Positions 1 through 7,541 of a stretch of 44,970 nt of DNA are shown in pieces. Each line of letters opens with the position of its first letter. Positions within the stretch are counted from its first letter, which is position 1. The translations under genes were made by a program, and so were the position numbers. This DNA is from Chloroflexota bacterium (GTDB lineage Bacteria > Chloroflexota > Anaerolineae > Anaerolineales > Villigracilaceae), in NCBI GenBank assembly GCA_024434165.1, contig QMIW01000030.1, positions 1 to 44,970 of the forward strand, given 5' to 3'. Under the pieces are notes generated by a model. The model was not told the DNA's origin, did no database searches, and worked only from the letters and a program-made list of their open reading frames with translations.

Positions 1-1078
1 TCAAAACCTGCGTCTGGCCGCGTTTGAACAACCCCGACCCATGAACGCGCGGGATGATGCCCACTTCGGCTGCCAGCGGTCGAATCGTCCGGTAGTCGCG
101 GCCATCCGGGCGAACGCCATCCTCCAAGATGCGGCGGCGCACTTCTTCCTTCCTCACTTTTTCCAGCGCCTCGCTCACATGGTTCAGCGGAACCTGAGCC
201 GACGGGTCGGCTGCCGCAGCGTTGGCGGCTTCATATTCGGCCAGCAGTTCGTCGCGCAGGGCATCCATCGCCTCGCTGCGCCCGTCGCGGTCGGTTTTTT
301 CGGTGATGATCTGCCGCACGCGGTCGCGGGTTTTGGCGGCCACTTCGTCCAGCAGCGCCTCGCTGACGGCAAAACTGCGGTATTCCGCCTTCGGCTTGCC
401 GATTTCCTCGCGGATGCGCTTCTGGAGCGCGATCACGCCCTGGATGGATTCGTGCGCCAGCAGCAGCGCCCGCAGCATGGTTTCCTCATCCACTTCGGCC
501 GCGCCGCACTCCACCAGGTTAATCGCGTCCTGCGTGCCGGCCACCCGCAGATCAAGCAGGCTGTTTTCCATCTGCGAAATGGTCGGGTTCACCACCAGCT
601 CGCCGTCAATCAGGCCGATGCGTACCGCGCCGACCGGCCCATCCCAGGGGATGTTGGAGATCATCAGGGCGGTGCTGGCGGCGATGATACCCAGCATATC
701 TACCTGGTGTTCCTGGTCGTGGCTGAAGGCCGTCAGGATGATCTGCACTTCGTTGCGTAAATCCTTCGGGAACAGCGGGCGCAGCGGGCGATCTACCACG
801 CGCCCAACCAGAATAGCTTGGTCGGAGGGTTTGCCCTCGCGGCGGAAGAAACTGCCCGGAATACGCCCGGCGGCATACAGCTTTTCTTCGTAGTCCACGC
901 TCAACGGGAAGAAGTCAATGCCTTCGCGCACATCGCCCATGGTGGCGGAGGCGAACACAATGGCATCATTAATGCCGAGCGTAAGCGCACCGCCAGCCTG
1001 ACCGGCGAGACGCCCCGTCTCGATGGTGACTGTCTTGTCTCCCACGGCAGTCGAGTATTTCTTTCCTTCGTAATTCAT
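1..1078 (-). CDS. pnp: Polyribonucleotide nucleotidyltransferase (PNPase), N-terminal part, cut by the window edge
   Basis: PNPase degrades RNA 3' to 5' by phosphorolysis. The reverse strand reads from an ATG at 1078 as MNYEGKKYSTAVGDKTV and stays open to the window edge, giving about 359 residues. I see the first RNase PH core (PGSFFRREGKPSD, GRVVDRPLRPLFP), the central helical linker, and the beginning of the second RNase PH core (PRVHGSGLFKRGQTQVL). The KH and S1 RNA-binding domains must lie outside the window. The start is preceded by AGGAGACAAA, a good ribosome-binding site. It follows rpsO on the same strand, the classical bacterial rpsO-pnp order, with a palindromic terminator-like element between them. 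Confidence 0.97.
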   Translation of the reverse strand, partial: MNYEGKKYSTAVGDKTVTIETGRLAGQAGGALTLGINDAIVFASATMGDVREGIDFFPLSVDYEEKLYAAGRIPGSFFRREGKPSDQAILVGRVVDRPLRPLFPKDLRNEVQIILTAFSHDQEHQVDMLGIIAASTALMISNIPWDGPVGAVRIGLIDGELVVNPTISQMENSLLDLRVAGTQDAINLVECGAAEVDEETMLRALLLAHESIQGVIALQKRIREEIGKPKAEYRSFAVSEALLDEVAAKTRDRVRQIITEKTDRDGRSEAMDALRDELLAEYEAANAAAADPSAQVPLNHVSEALEKVRKEEVRRRILEDGVRPDGRDYRTIRPLAAEVGIIPRVHGSGLFKRGQTQVL

Positions 1079-1230
1079 TTTGTCTCCTATTTCTTCTCCA
1101 CAGGTCGCGCGAATTTCCATCGTGAAATTCGTGACCTTCGTGGATTCTTGCCCGCCTCGGTCAGGGACTGAAGAGTGGGAATGACGCAGGGCGTCATTCG
1201 CGCTGTTCAATTCCTGACTGCGGGCTAATA

Positions 1231-1264
1231 AAGACCCTAAAGGTCTCGAAGACCTTTAGGGTCT
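1231..1264 (-). terminator. Palindrome after rpsO, likely intrinsic terminator, member of a repeated family
   Basis: Arms AGACCCTAAAGGTC and GACCTTTAGGGTCT flank a 5-base loop. On the minus strand the hairpin lies directly after the rpsO stop and is followed by TTATTAG. A near-identical hairpin follows uvrB at 44553-44585. It could terminate or attenuate transcription between rpsO and pnp. Confidence 0.7.
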
Positions 1265-1271
1265 GATACTC

Positions 1272-1544
1272 TTACTTGCGGCGCAATTGCAAACGGTCGG
1301 TCACACTAAGGTACGCCTGGTAGTTGCTCTGGCGCAAATAGGTGAGCAGGCGGCGGCGCTGTCCGACCAGCTTCAACAGACCCCGGCGGCAGGATTGATC
1401 CTGCTTGTTCTTGCGCAAATGCTCGGTCAGTTGATTGATGCGGTTGGTCAGAATGGCGACTTGAACTTCAGGCGAGCCGGTATCCTTCTCGTGGCGGTGA
1501 AAGTCCTCGATCGCTTTTGCCTTAACTTCCTTTGCGAGCGGCAT
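1272..1544 (-). CDS. rpsO: 30S ribosomal protein S15
   Basis: S15 binds 16S rRNA helices early in assembly of the small subunit platform. The product is 90 residues from MPLAKEVKAKAIEDF, almost the same length as E. coli S15 (89). Family hallmarks are visible: DTGSPEVQVAILTNRIN, LTEHLRKNKQD, and the C-terminal RRRLLTYLRQ followed by a basic tail. A longer open frame begins at 1613, but the start at 1544 is preceded by AAAGGAGACG and matches the family N terminus, so I chose it. It is followed by pnp on the same strand. Confidence 0.97.
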   Translation of the reverse strand: MPLAKEVKAKAIEDFHRHEKDTGSPEVQVAILTNRINQLTEHLRKNKQDQSCRRGLLKLVGQRRRLLTYLRQSNYQAYLSVTDRLQLRRK

Positions 1545-1643
1545 GACGTGTGCGTCTCCTTTCTTGACAGGATGGTGCAGGTCTCCATGTCCACAGCGGG
1601 CTCTCCAGGGCATACCGTAGGACAGGACCAGTCACGGGATGGG

Positions 1644-1652
1644 ATTATACCA
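1644..1652 (-). promoter_or_regulatory. Extended -10 promoter element for rpsO
   Basis: The minus strand reads TGGTATAAT, a consensus -10 with an extended TG, about 100 bases upstream of the rpsO start. No good -35 hexamer is visible at the usual distance, as is common for extended -10 promoters. The long leader between it and rpsO could carry S15 autoregulation, but I see no specific structure. Confidence 0.5.
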
Positions 1653-1693
1653 GAGAATCTTCTTTGCTCCCTTCGCCGTCCTCGGCGAAGGAG

Positions 1694-2227
1694 TTATTCA
1701 CGACGCGCCGCCGCGGACGGCGGCTTTGAGCTTATATTCAACTGCTTCTCATGCTCCTCAAAATGCCCGGTCACGTAACGGAAAAGACGTTCGACGCTGA
1801 CTTCACCCTTCAGATCAGACACATAATCAAGCGGATACACGGCTATTTTGCCCAAATCCTCTTCCCGCGTCCGCCTCAACCTGGACTTTATGACCGCGTG
1901 CGCCTTCCCGTAAGCCTTGAGCAAATCCTGACGGCTGACTCGCCGACTCCGTCCGCGCCCGAACCAGGCGTTGACCGAGTTAAAGAAACGCGAGGGGAAA
2001 TGCCGCATCAGGAAGTTATACAGCCCATTGGCATGGATTGTCATCCAGACTTCCAATGCCAGCGCCCGCGGACCGAGCGTAATGTGAAAGAGGATGTCTC
2101 CCACCGTCCAGGCAGGATTATCCGTAGGAAGTGAGTAATCGGATTCAGGGATCGCCTCCACCAGCGCTGTGAAGCGGCGGTGAGTCTCATCCAATTCCCG
2201 TTCCAGTTCTTCTCGAATATCTGTCAT
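1694..2227 (-). CDS. DinB-like / maleylpyruvate isomerase-like four-helix protein
   Basis: The 177-residue product resembles the DinB/YfiT superfamily of metal-binding four-helix bundles, many of which are thiol-dependent transferases. The N-terminal helix carries an ELDETHRRFTALVEAIPE pattern, followed by WTVGDILFHIT with His48, and near the C terminus GHFEEHEKQL with His155 and His159. These three histidines match the metal-binding triad of the superfamily. The start codon overlaps the stop of the upstream ABC permease by four bases (ATGA), so the two are translationally coupled. This suggests a link with the exporter, for example in handling a thiol-conjugated or toxic compound, but the substrate is unknown. 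A GC-rich hairpin (1667-1693) abuts the stop. Confidence 0.72.
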   Translation of the reverse strand: MTDIREELERELDETHRRFTALVEAIPESDYSLPTDNPAWTVGDILFHITLGPRALALEVWMTIHANGLYNFLMRHFPSRFFNSVNAWFGRGRSRRVSRQDLLKAYGKAHAVIKSRLRRTREEDLGKIAVYPLDYVSDLKGEVSVERLFRYVTGHFEEHEKQLNISSKPPSAAARRE

Positions 2228-3006
2228 ACTTCCACCTGAATCGCGCTCCCGGATTCATACCGCCTCAACCCGGCGCGGAAAATGACCGCCGCAAGGACGA
2301 GGAAGACCAGCGCACCGGCAAATAGCTGCAGAAGACTGGTCCATGTAAACGCGCGTACAAACTCCGCCGGGACGGTTCCCACCAGCGCGGCAGGGACGAC
2401 GGTCAGCAGGACGAATTTTGTCGCTGAATTGAACAGTGCGCTTGGGTAAAGGGAGAAGGTCAGCAAGGCGCTCAAAGCGACCTGGCTCAACGCCGCCGTG
2501 TTGCCCAGCCAGAAAGACAGACTTTGAATGATGGTGAGGAATGAAATGAAAATGCACACCCCGATCAGGACGCCGAACAGATAGCGCAAGACCCCGGCGG
2601 GCGTCAGGTAGCCGGAAAGCAGGAAACTGCCGATGCCGTAAAGAATGTCACCCATGCCGCTGCCGATGCTTCTGGATGCCAGCACGTGCAAAAGCACCGG
2701 CTTGGGCAGCGAGAGATAGTAGTCCAGCCTGCCGTTGGCGATGACCTCGCCCAATGTGGCGAAATGACCGAAGAAATACGCCGCGAATCCCCAGGCGGTG
2801 GCGGCGATACCGAACAACAACATCATATCGTTGATGGTCCAGCCGCGCACCTGTTCGAATTTATCGAAGTAGAGCACCCAGAAGACGAAGTACGCGCCGT
2901 TGTTGACCATCATGAAAACGACCTGGGTCAGGAAGGCGGAGCGGAACTCCATTGCCGCCTGCAGGTTGGCTTTCCAAAGGGCGAAGAGGAATTTCAGGTT
3001 TTTCAT
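2224..3006 (-). CDS. ABC-2 type exporter permease (DUF990-like), second of pair
   Basis: A 260-residue hydrophobic protein with about six membrane segments. It begins MKNLKFLFALWKANLQAAMEFR, a typical start of the ABC2_membrane_6 (DUF990) family, and ends with the short cytoplasmic RRYESGSAIQVEV tail. The stop overlaps the DinB-like gene start by four bases. It lies 102 bases after the first permease of the same operon; that gap is GC-rich with no evident structure. With the ATPase at 3891-4880 and the permease at 3109-3894 it would form a heteromeric ABC-2 exporter. The exported compound cannot be told from sequence. Confidence 0.85.
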   Translation of the reverse strand: MKNLKFLFALWKANLQAAMEFRSAFLTQVVFMMVNNGAYFVFWVLYFDKFEQVRGWTINDMMLLFGIAATAWGFAAYFFGHFATLGEVIANGRLDYYLSLPKPVLLHVLASRSIGSGMGDILYGIGSFLLSGYLTPAGVLRYLFGVLIGVCIFISFLTIIQSLSFWLGNTAALSQVALSALLTFSLYPSALFNSATKFVLLTVVPAALVGTVPAEFVRAFTWTSLLQLFAGALVFLVLAAVIFRAGLRRYESGSAIQVEV

Positions 3007-3108
3007 GATGACTTTGCTCCAGGCGGCGTCCCCGCCGCCGAGGATTTATGCCCCGAATGGGTACTGCGTCTCACCTGCACCCATCGGCGAACGGCTGCGG
3101 CGGTCGCG

Positions 3109-3894
3109 TTATCCGCCGTTCACCGTCAGCGTTTTTTCACTTCCGCGATACGCCAGCGCAAGGAGGAAGACCAGCGCCGCCACCCACAACCACTGACCGG
3201 CGAGCATCTGCCAGAAAAGAGCAAAGTCCGGTTTGACGAACAGGCGGGCGGGGGCGTACATCATGTAGGGGAAGGGGAGCGCACGCGCGATGGTTTGCAG
3301 CCATGGCGGGAACATATCCAGCGGCAGGAGCATCCCGCCGAGGATGAAGACCGCTTTTTGGTAGATGAGTTCGAAGGAATTGGTTTCCTCCACCACGAAC
3401 GCCGCCAGCCCGATCAGCGCCATCATGCAGAAGTGCAAAATCCATGCGCCGGCCATGGTGACCAGCGCCATGCCCCAGCCGGCGAGCGAAGGCGGCGGAC
3501 CCGCCAGAATCCACGCCGCCAGCAGCCCAACCGGGATGTTGATTGCAATTCTCATCAAGCCGTCGCCCAGCCCAAACGCGAAATGGTAGAGAACGAAGTT
3601 GTACGGCTTGCTCAGGATATACGCCACCTCGCCGTTCTTGACCTGTTCGGAGATGATGCGGTTGGTGCGCGGTCTGCCCAGTTCGATGGTTTCCGCCATC
3701 ATCAAATACCACATCATGTTGGCGAAGGTCAGCCCGTTAATGATGTCCGTCCCGACGATGGCGAAGGTCGTCTTCCACAGCCCGGCGAAGATGAACAGGA
3801 AGACCCCAATGCTGACCGAGCGACCGATAAAATCGCCGGGGTAGGCAATGTTGTTGATGATTTGCATCTGGACGATGGCGAGATATTTTTTCAT
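3109..3894 (-). CDS. ABC-2 type exporter permease (DUF990-like), first of pair
   Basis: A 261-residue membrane protein starting MKKYLAIVQMQIINNIAYPG. The frame is open further upstream, but that part lies in the ATPase gene, and the ATG at 3894 overlaps the ATPase stop by four bases, which fixes the start. The six or so hydrophobic segments and the FEL-type motif near residue 175 (EETNSFELIYQKAVFILGG) fit ABC-2 permeases of the same family as the next gene. The two permeases share topology but are clearly divergent, suggesting a heterodimer. Confidence 0.85.
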   Translation of the reverse strand: MKKYLAIVQMQIINNIAYPGDFIGRSVSIGVFLFIFAGLWKTTFAIVGTDIINGLTFANMMWYLMMAETIELGRPRTNRIISEQVKNGEVAYILSKPYNFVLYHFAFGLGDGLMRIAINIPVGLLAAWILAGPPPSLAGWGMALVTMAGAWILHFCMMALIGLAAFVVEETNSFELIYQKAVFILGGMLLPLDMFPPWLQTIARALPFPYMMYAPARLFVKPDFALFWQMLAGQWLWVAALVFLLALAYRGSEKTLTVNGG

Positions 3895-4880
3895 GCCGCC
3901 GGCGCTTCCTTGTAAATCTTCGCGATCACTTCCTCCAGCGGCGGATCGGAGATGGTGATATCCACGAGGCTGCCCGCTTCGGAGAGATGCGCCAGGACGG
4001 AGTCCACAGCCGTCCGGTCGGTATCGAAGCGCAGTTTCACGCCGTAACGACCGACCTTGAGGATTTCCACGCCGTCGAGTCGAAAACCGGCAGGCACTTC
4101 CTCGGCATAGCGCACTTCGACCAGTTTGGTGGTCAGGTGTTTGCGCTTCAGGTTCGAGACCTTGTCCTCGTACACGATCTGTCCGTGATTGACGATGATG
4201 ACGCGCTTGCATAAGGCTTCCAGATCGCCCGCATCGTGAGAGGTGAGCAATACACCCACGCCTTCTTCCTGATTCATCCTGCGAATCGCATCCCGGATGT
4301 GCTGCTTGGCGACCACATCCAGCCCAATTGAAGGCTCATCGAGCAGAAGCAGTTTCGGGCGGTGAAGAAGCGAGGCGGCAACTTCGCAGCGCATCCGCTG
4401 ACCCAGCGAAAGCTTGCGGACGGGCGTCTCCAGCAAATCCCGAATCTCGAATGCCTCGGAGAGGAAATCAATCCGCTTCTTTGTCTCGCGTTCGTCCAGT
4501 TCGTAGATTTTGCCGAACAGCATGAAGGTATCCACGGCGGGCAGGTGATACCACAACTGCGGGCGTTGACCGAAAACCGTGCCGATGTGATAGGCAAGTT
4601 TCTGGCGTTCCTTCCACGGCACAAGACCCAGCACGCCTGCCTCGCCGCTGGTGGGGTGCAAAATCCCTGTGAGCATTTTGATGGTGGTGGATTTTCCCGC
4701 GCCGTTCGGACCGATGAAACCGAGCAGTTCGCCCGCCTCCATGCGGAACGAGATTCCGCGCACGGCTTCGACGGTGCTGTATTCCGGTTTGAAGAGCGCG
4801 CGCGTGGAGGCAGCCAGCCCGGCGGCTTTGCGTTTGGATTGAAAGATTTTTCGCAGGCGGCTTACTTCGATGGCAGTCAT
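3891..4880 (-). CDS. ABC-2 exporter ATP-binding protein
   Basis: ATPase of the exporter encoded with 3109-3894 and 2224-3006. Visible motifs: Walker A GPNGAGKST (residues 57-65), Q-loop near Gln105 (VFGQRPQLW), signature LSLGQ (157-161, with Leu replacing the usual Gly), Walker B LLLLDEPSIGLD (177-188) and switch His215 in TSHD. About 100 residues follow the nucleotide-binding domain, as in drug and lipid exporters of this type. The insertion before Walker A (KAAGLAASTRALFKPEYSTV) is typical of NatA-like or DUF990-linked ATPases. It is first in the four-gene operon. A TATAAT on the minus strand near 4914-4919 could be its promoter. Confidence 0.92.
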   Translation of the reverse strand: MTAIEVSRLRKIFQSKRKAAGLAASTRALFKPEYSTVEAVRGISFRMEAGELLGFIGPNGAGKSTTIKMLTGILHPTSGEAGVLGLVPWKERQKLAYHIGTVFGQRPQLWYHLPAVDTFMLFGKIYELDERETKKRIDFLSEAFEIRDLLETPVRKLSLGQRMRCEVAASLLHRPKLLLLDEPSIGLDVVAKQHIRDAIRRMNQEEGVGVLLTSHDAGDLEALCKRVIIVNHGQIVYEDKVSNLKRKHLTTKLVEVRYAEEVPAGFRLDGVEILKVGRYGVKLRFDTDRTAVDSVLAHLSEAGSLVDITISDPPLEEVIAKIYKEAPAA

Positions 4881-4936
4881 AATATTGTAAAATCAAGGGA
4901 TTGGAATTCATAGTATTATAGCGTGAAGAGGATGAT

Positions 4937-5644
4937 ATGCGTAAGTTCTCCGTTGTGCTGGCGCTGGCATTTTTATTGCAGGCATGTTCGTTGGGCGATG
5001 TTTTCTTTCCGCCTGCCGCCACGCCCGTCCCCAGCCTCACCCCGTTTATCACCTACACGCCCATTGACACACCCGGACCGACGAAGACGCCGATTCCATC
5101 CCCTTCGCCGACCATCATTCGCATCCCCACCCAGGACCCGAATGTAACGCCCGCCACTTTTGCGCCCATCCCGATCATCGTGGATGGAAATACCGCCACG
5201 GCTGCCGCATCCTCCACGCCGTTCAAGCCGGGAGCGGGGTTCGATTCGGTTACCGTCTCCGCAAGCAAAATCTACTGGGGCGGGTGCAAACACAACGAAG
5301 CGACCATCACTGCGGTTGTCAACGACCCGGAGGAAGTGACAAGCGTAATCATCTTTACGCGCGTCAAATCCGCCGAAAAGGAAGATTCCACACCCTGGAC
5401 CTCCGGTAACGTGATGCTCGATCACGGGAACGGCACATTCACCTACCGGATGATCGGAAGCGAAGTGGAAGGACACAACCATTACCTGCGCTCATGGGTG
5501 CATTTCCAACTGGTGGCGACCAACGTCGAAGGCGAGGAAGTGGGACGCACACGTGTTTTCACCGATATGATCTCGCTCTTTCCCTGCCTGTGCCTCGACC
5601 CCACCACCGGCTGCCCGCCGACCGTCAAACCCGCCAACCCATGA
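4937..5644 (+). CDS. Secreted lipoprotein with Thr/Pro-rich spacer, paralog of the next gene
   Basis: I do not recognise a named function. The 235-residue product has a signal peptide ending in the lipobox LLQAC, so Cys17 should be lipidated. A spacer of about 65 residues rich in Thr and Pro (PTKTPIPSPSPT) follows, then a compact domain of about 130 residues beginning TVSASKIYWGGCKHNEATI and ending TRVFTDMISLFPC. The C-terminal domain aligns with that of the next gene, including a Cys near each end that may pair. The fold looks Ig-like, which is inference. The stop overlaps the next start by four bases. The gene is divergent from the ABC exporter operon. Confidence 0.8.
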   Translation: MRKFSVVLALAFLLQACSLGDVFFPPAATPVPSLTPFITYTPIDTPGPTKTPIPSPSPTIIRIPTQDPNVTPATFAPIPIIVDGNTATAAASSTPFKPGAGFDSVTVSASKIYWGGCKHNEATITAVVNDPEEVTSVIIFTRVKSAEKEDSTPWTSGNVMLDHGNGTFTYRMIGSEVEGHNHYLRSWVHFQLVATNVEGEEVGRTRVFTDMISLFPCLCLDPTTGCPPTVKPANP

Positions 5645-6327
5645 AGAAAATCCAATTTTTCCTCCTTCTTGTCCTCTTGTCCGTTTCCTGTTCGCTGGGG
5701 CAGTTTGTTCCGGCGGCTCCCACAGCCACAGCCACCCTTACGAATACCGTCACTTTCACCCCGCTGCCGACCGCCACGCCGGTCACGCCGACGTTGACGT
5801 TCACGCCAAGTCCCACGCTGATCGGCTTCAAGACCGCCACGCCCACGCCCTCGATCACCGATACGCCCTTAGCCAGCGATACCCCAACGCCGCCCGTCAC
5901 TCCCGATACCGCCACGCCCACCGTGCAAATGAAAGGCTTTCTCTTTGTCACCGTCTCGCTGCCGGAATTTTACAAAGGCACAAAGTGCGAGCCTTCGAAA
6001 GTGAAGATCACCGCGCAGGTGCTGGACCGCGATAACGTGAAGTACGTCCTTTTGTTTGCCCGCTTCAAAAGCCTGACCTCACAGCGCACCGGCAAATGGA
6101 CCAACATTCCCATGGAGACCATCGGCGCGGGGACGTACCTCCACGACCTCTCCAGCGATGAGATCCTCGAAGACGCCTTCTTCCAATCCGCGTGGGTCGA
6201 GTTTCAAATCGTGGCGACCAGCCAATCTGGCAGGGAACTTGGACGCACAGACATCTTCAAGGAAAAACTCAAAATGCTGGAATGTGTCCCGACCCCCACG
6301 CCCACCTCGGCGAACGTGAGACCGTGA
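5641..6327 (+). CDS. Secreted lipoprotein with Thr/Pro-rich spacer, paralog of the previous gene
   Basis: The 228-residue product starts MKKIQFFLLLVLLSVSCSLG with lipobox SVSC, followed by a spacer with repeated TPT and TAT units. The C-terminal domain (FVTVSLPEFYKGTKCEPSKV to IFKEKLKMLEC) parallels the previous protein: both have a beta-rich domain, a Phe-x-Arg-[FV]-Lys-Ser motif (LFARFKS here, FTRVKS there), a W-x-x-Phe-Gln-[IL]-Val-Ala-Thr motif, and Cys residues at each end. The frame is open upstream, but the ATG at 5641 follows the ATGA overlap and starts a clean signal peptide. Its stop overlaps the sirtuin start (TGATG), so three genes are coupled. Function unknown; a cell-surface binding role is plausible. 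Confidence 0.8.
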   Translation: MKKIQFFLLLVLLSVSCSLGQFVPAAPTATATLTNTVTFTPLPTATPVTPTLTFTPSPTLIGFKTATPTPSITDTPLASDTPTPPVTPDTATPTVQMKGFLFVTVSLPEFYKGTKCEPSKVKITAQVLDRDNVKYVLLFARFKSLTSQRTGKWTNIPMETIGAGTYLHDLSSDEILEDAFFQSAWVEFQIVATSQSGRELGRTDIFKEKLKMLECVPTPTPTSANVRP

Positions 6328-7064
6328 TGGATTTTCCCTCCGATCTCATCCGCTTTTTGACATCCGCCGCGCGCGTCGTTGTCCTGACCGGAGCGGGAGT
6401 CTCCCAGGAGAGCGGACTGCGCACGTTCCGAGACGCTCAAACCGGACTTTGGGCGCAGTACAAGCCCGAAGATTTAGCCTCCCCCGAAGCCTTTGCCCGC
6501 GACCCCAAACTCGTGTGGGACTGGTATGCCTGGCGCAGGGAAGCGATCAAGGGCGTGCGCCCCAACCCCGGACATTACGCGCTGGTCGAAATGGAAAAGC
6601 GCATCCCCGAATTTACGCTCATCACCCAAAACGTGGACGGACTGCATCGCTTTGCGGGCAGCAAAAACGTGTACGAACTGCACGGCAACATTCAGCGCGT
6701 ACGCTGTTCGCAGTGCGGGACGTTCACCGAAACCTGGGGCGACGACAATGAAACTGTGCCGGCGTGCGAAAAATGCGGCGGCTTGTTGAGACCCGATGTG
6801 GTCTGGTTTGGCGAGACGCTTCCGCGCGAGGAGTTGGAAGCCGCCGTCAGAGCCTCGCGCGCCTGCCAGGTCTTCTTCTCCATCGGCACGTCCGGCGTGG
6901 TTCAGCCTGCCGCTTCGCTGGCTCATGCCGCGCGGAACAACGGTTCGGTAATCGTGGAGATCAACGCCGAGCCGACGCCGCTCACGCCCAAGACCGATTT
7001 CGCCTTTCACGGCAAATCCGGCGAGATATTGCCGGATTTGGTAAAGGCAGTATGGGGAGTGTAG
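6327..7064 (+). CDS. cobB: NAD-dependent protein deacylase, Sir2 family
   Basis: Sirtuins remove acyl groups from lysine using NAD+. The 245-residue product shows GAGVSQESGLRTFRD (residues 22-36), the NAD-binding TQNVDGLH (100-107), catalytic His119 in YELHG, and four zinc ligands Cys127, Cys130, Cys147 and Cys150. Tyr67 and Arg70 in WDWYAWRREAI reproduce the Y-x-x-R pair that in SIRT5 and CobB favours succinyl and malonyl lysine, so desuccinylase activity is predicted. The start at 6327 overlaps the upstream stop. Coupling of a cytoplasmic sirtuin to two lipoprotein genes is unexplained and may be only compact packing. The stop lies inside a palindrome shared with the convergent VOC gene. 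Confidence 0.93.
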   Translation: MDFPSDLIRFLTSAARVVVLTGAGVSQESGLRTFRDAQTGLWAQYKPEDLASPEAFARDPKLVWDWYAWRREAIKGVRPNPGHYALVEMEKRIPEFTLITQNVDGLHRFAGSKNVYELHGNIQRVRCSQCGTFTETWGDDNETVPACEKCGGLLRPDVVWFGETLPREELEAAVRASRACQVFFSIGTSGVVQPAASLAHAARNNGSVIVEINAEPTPLTPKTDFAFHGKSGEILPDLVKAVWGV

Positions 7065-7087
7065 GGCAATTTTCCAAATTGCCCTAC
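7061..7087. terminator. Bidirectional hairpin covering both stop codons of convergent genes
   Basis: GTAGGGCAATTT and AAATTGCCCTAC form a perfect 12-bp stem with a 3-base loop. The TAG at 7062-7064 ends the sirtuin and the CTA at 7084-7086 is the TAG stop of the VOC gene on the other strand. It probably ends transcription from both sides, though U-tracts are short. Confidence 0.65.
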
Positions 7088-7494
7088 GAATTACCAGGCG
7101 CCTGAAACAACGTAATTTGCATCCCATCCGGGTCTTGCAGACGGACGTTGATATCGCCCCAGGGAGTGGTCACCGGTTCGTGGACGAGCGTCGCACCGTT
7201 GGCGAGCATCCGCTCCATGGCGGCTTTCAAATCCGGCACTTGCAGGGCGAACCGGATCTGCCCGCTGATGCGTTTGCCTGCTTCGAGTTCGTCAATCACC
7301 TGCGCCTGCCGTTCATCGAAGATTTCCAATGTGGCGCTGCCCATGTTGAGCATCAATGCCTTGCCGCCGTCGTTGTTCCAGATGGCGGCGGGTTCGATGC
7401 CCAACCCGGCGCAATAAAACCGGACCAGTCGTTCATAATCCTGGGTGGTCACTGCCACGCGCAGTTCGAAGATGGGGGAGTTCGAGGTGGACAT
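7084..7494 (-). CDS. VOC (glyoxalase/bleomycin-resistance fold) family protein
   Basis: A 136-residue protein with the two-module VOC fold: an N-terminal ELRVAVTTQDYERLVRFYC strand-helix, ATLEIFDERQAQ in the middle, and the ending GDINVRLQDPDGMQITLFQ typical of dioxygenase-like VOC proteins (DPDG turn, Glu replaced by Gln before the last strand). The frame is open back to 7554, but the ATG at 7494 gives the family N terminus and has AGAAAGG upstream. Substrate unknown. It is 47 bases downstream of the giant membrane protein gene, possibly cotranscribed. Confidence 0.85.
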   Translation of the reverse strand: MSTSNSPIFELRVAVTTQDYERLVRFYCAGLGIEPAAIWNNDGGKALMLNMGSATLEIFDERQAQVIDELEAGKRISGQIRFALQVPDLKAAMERMLANGATLVHEPVTTPWGDINVRLQDPDGMQITLFQAPGNS

Positions 7495-7541
7495 AAAAAA
7501 ACCTTTCTGAATGAATTTGGATTGAGATTGTGGATCGGTCG

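Noticed and set aside
3007-3108. A missing or broken gene between the two ABC-2 permeases
   Set aside because: The 102-base gap shows no open frame with family similarity and both permeases are full length.
2686-3915. Long open frame on the plus strand (409 codons)
   Set aside because: It lies antisense to the two ABC-2 permease genes, has composition of a shadow frame (many His, Arg, Gln) and no recognisable domain.
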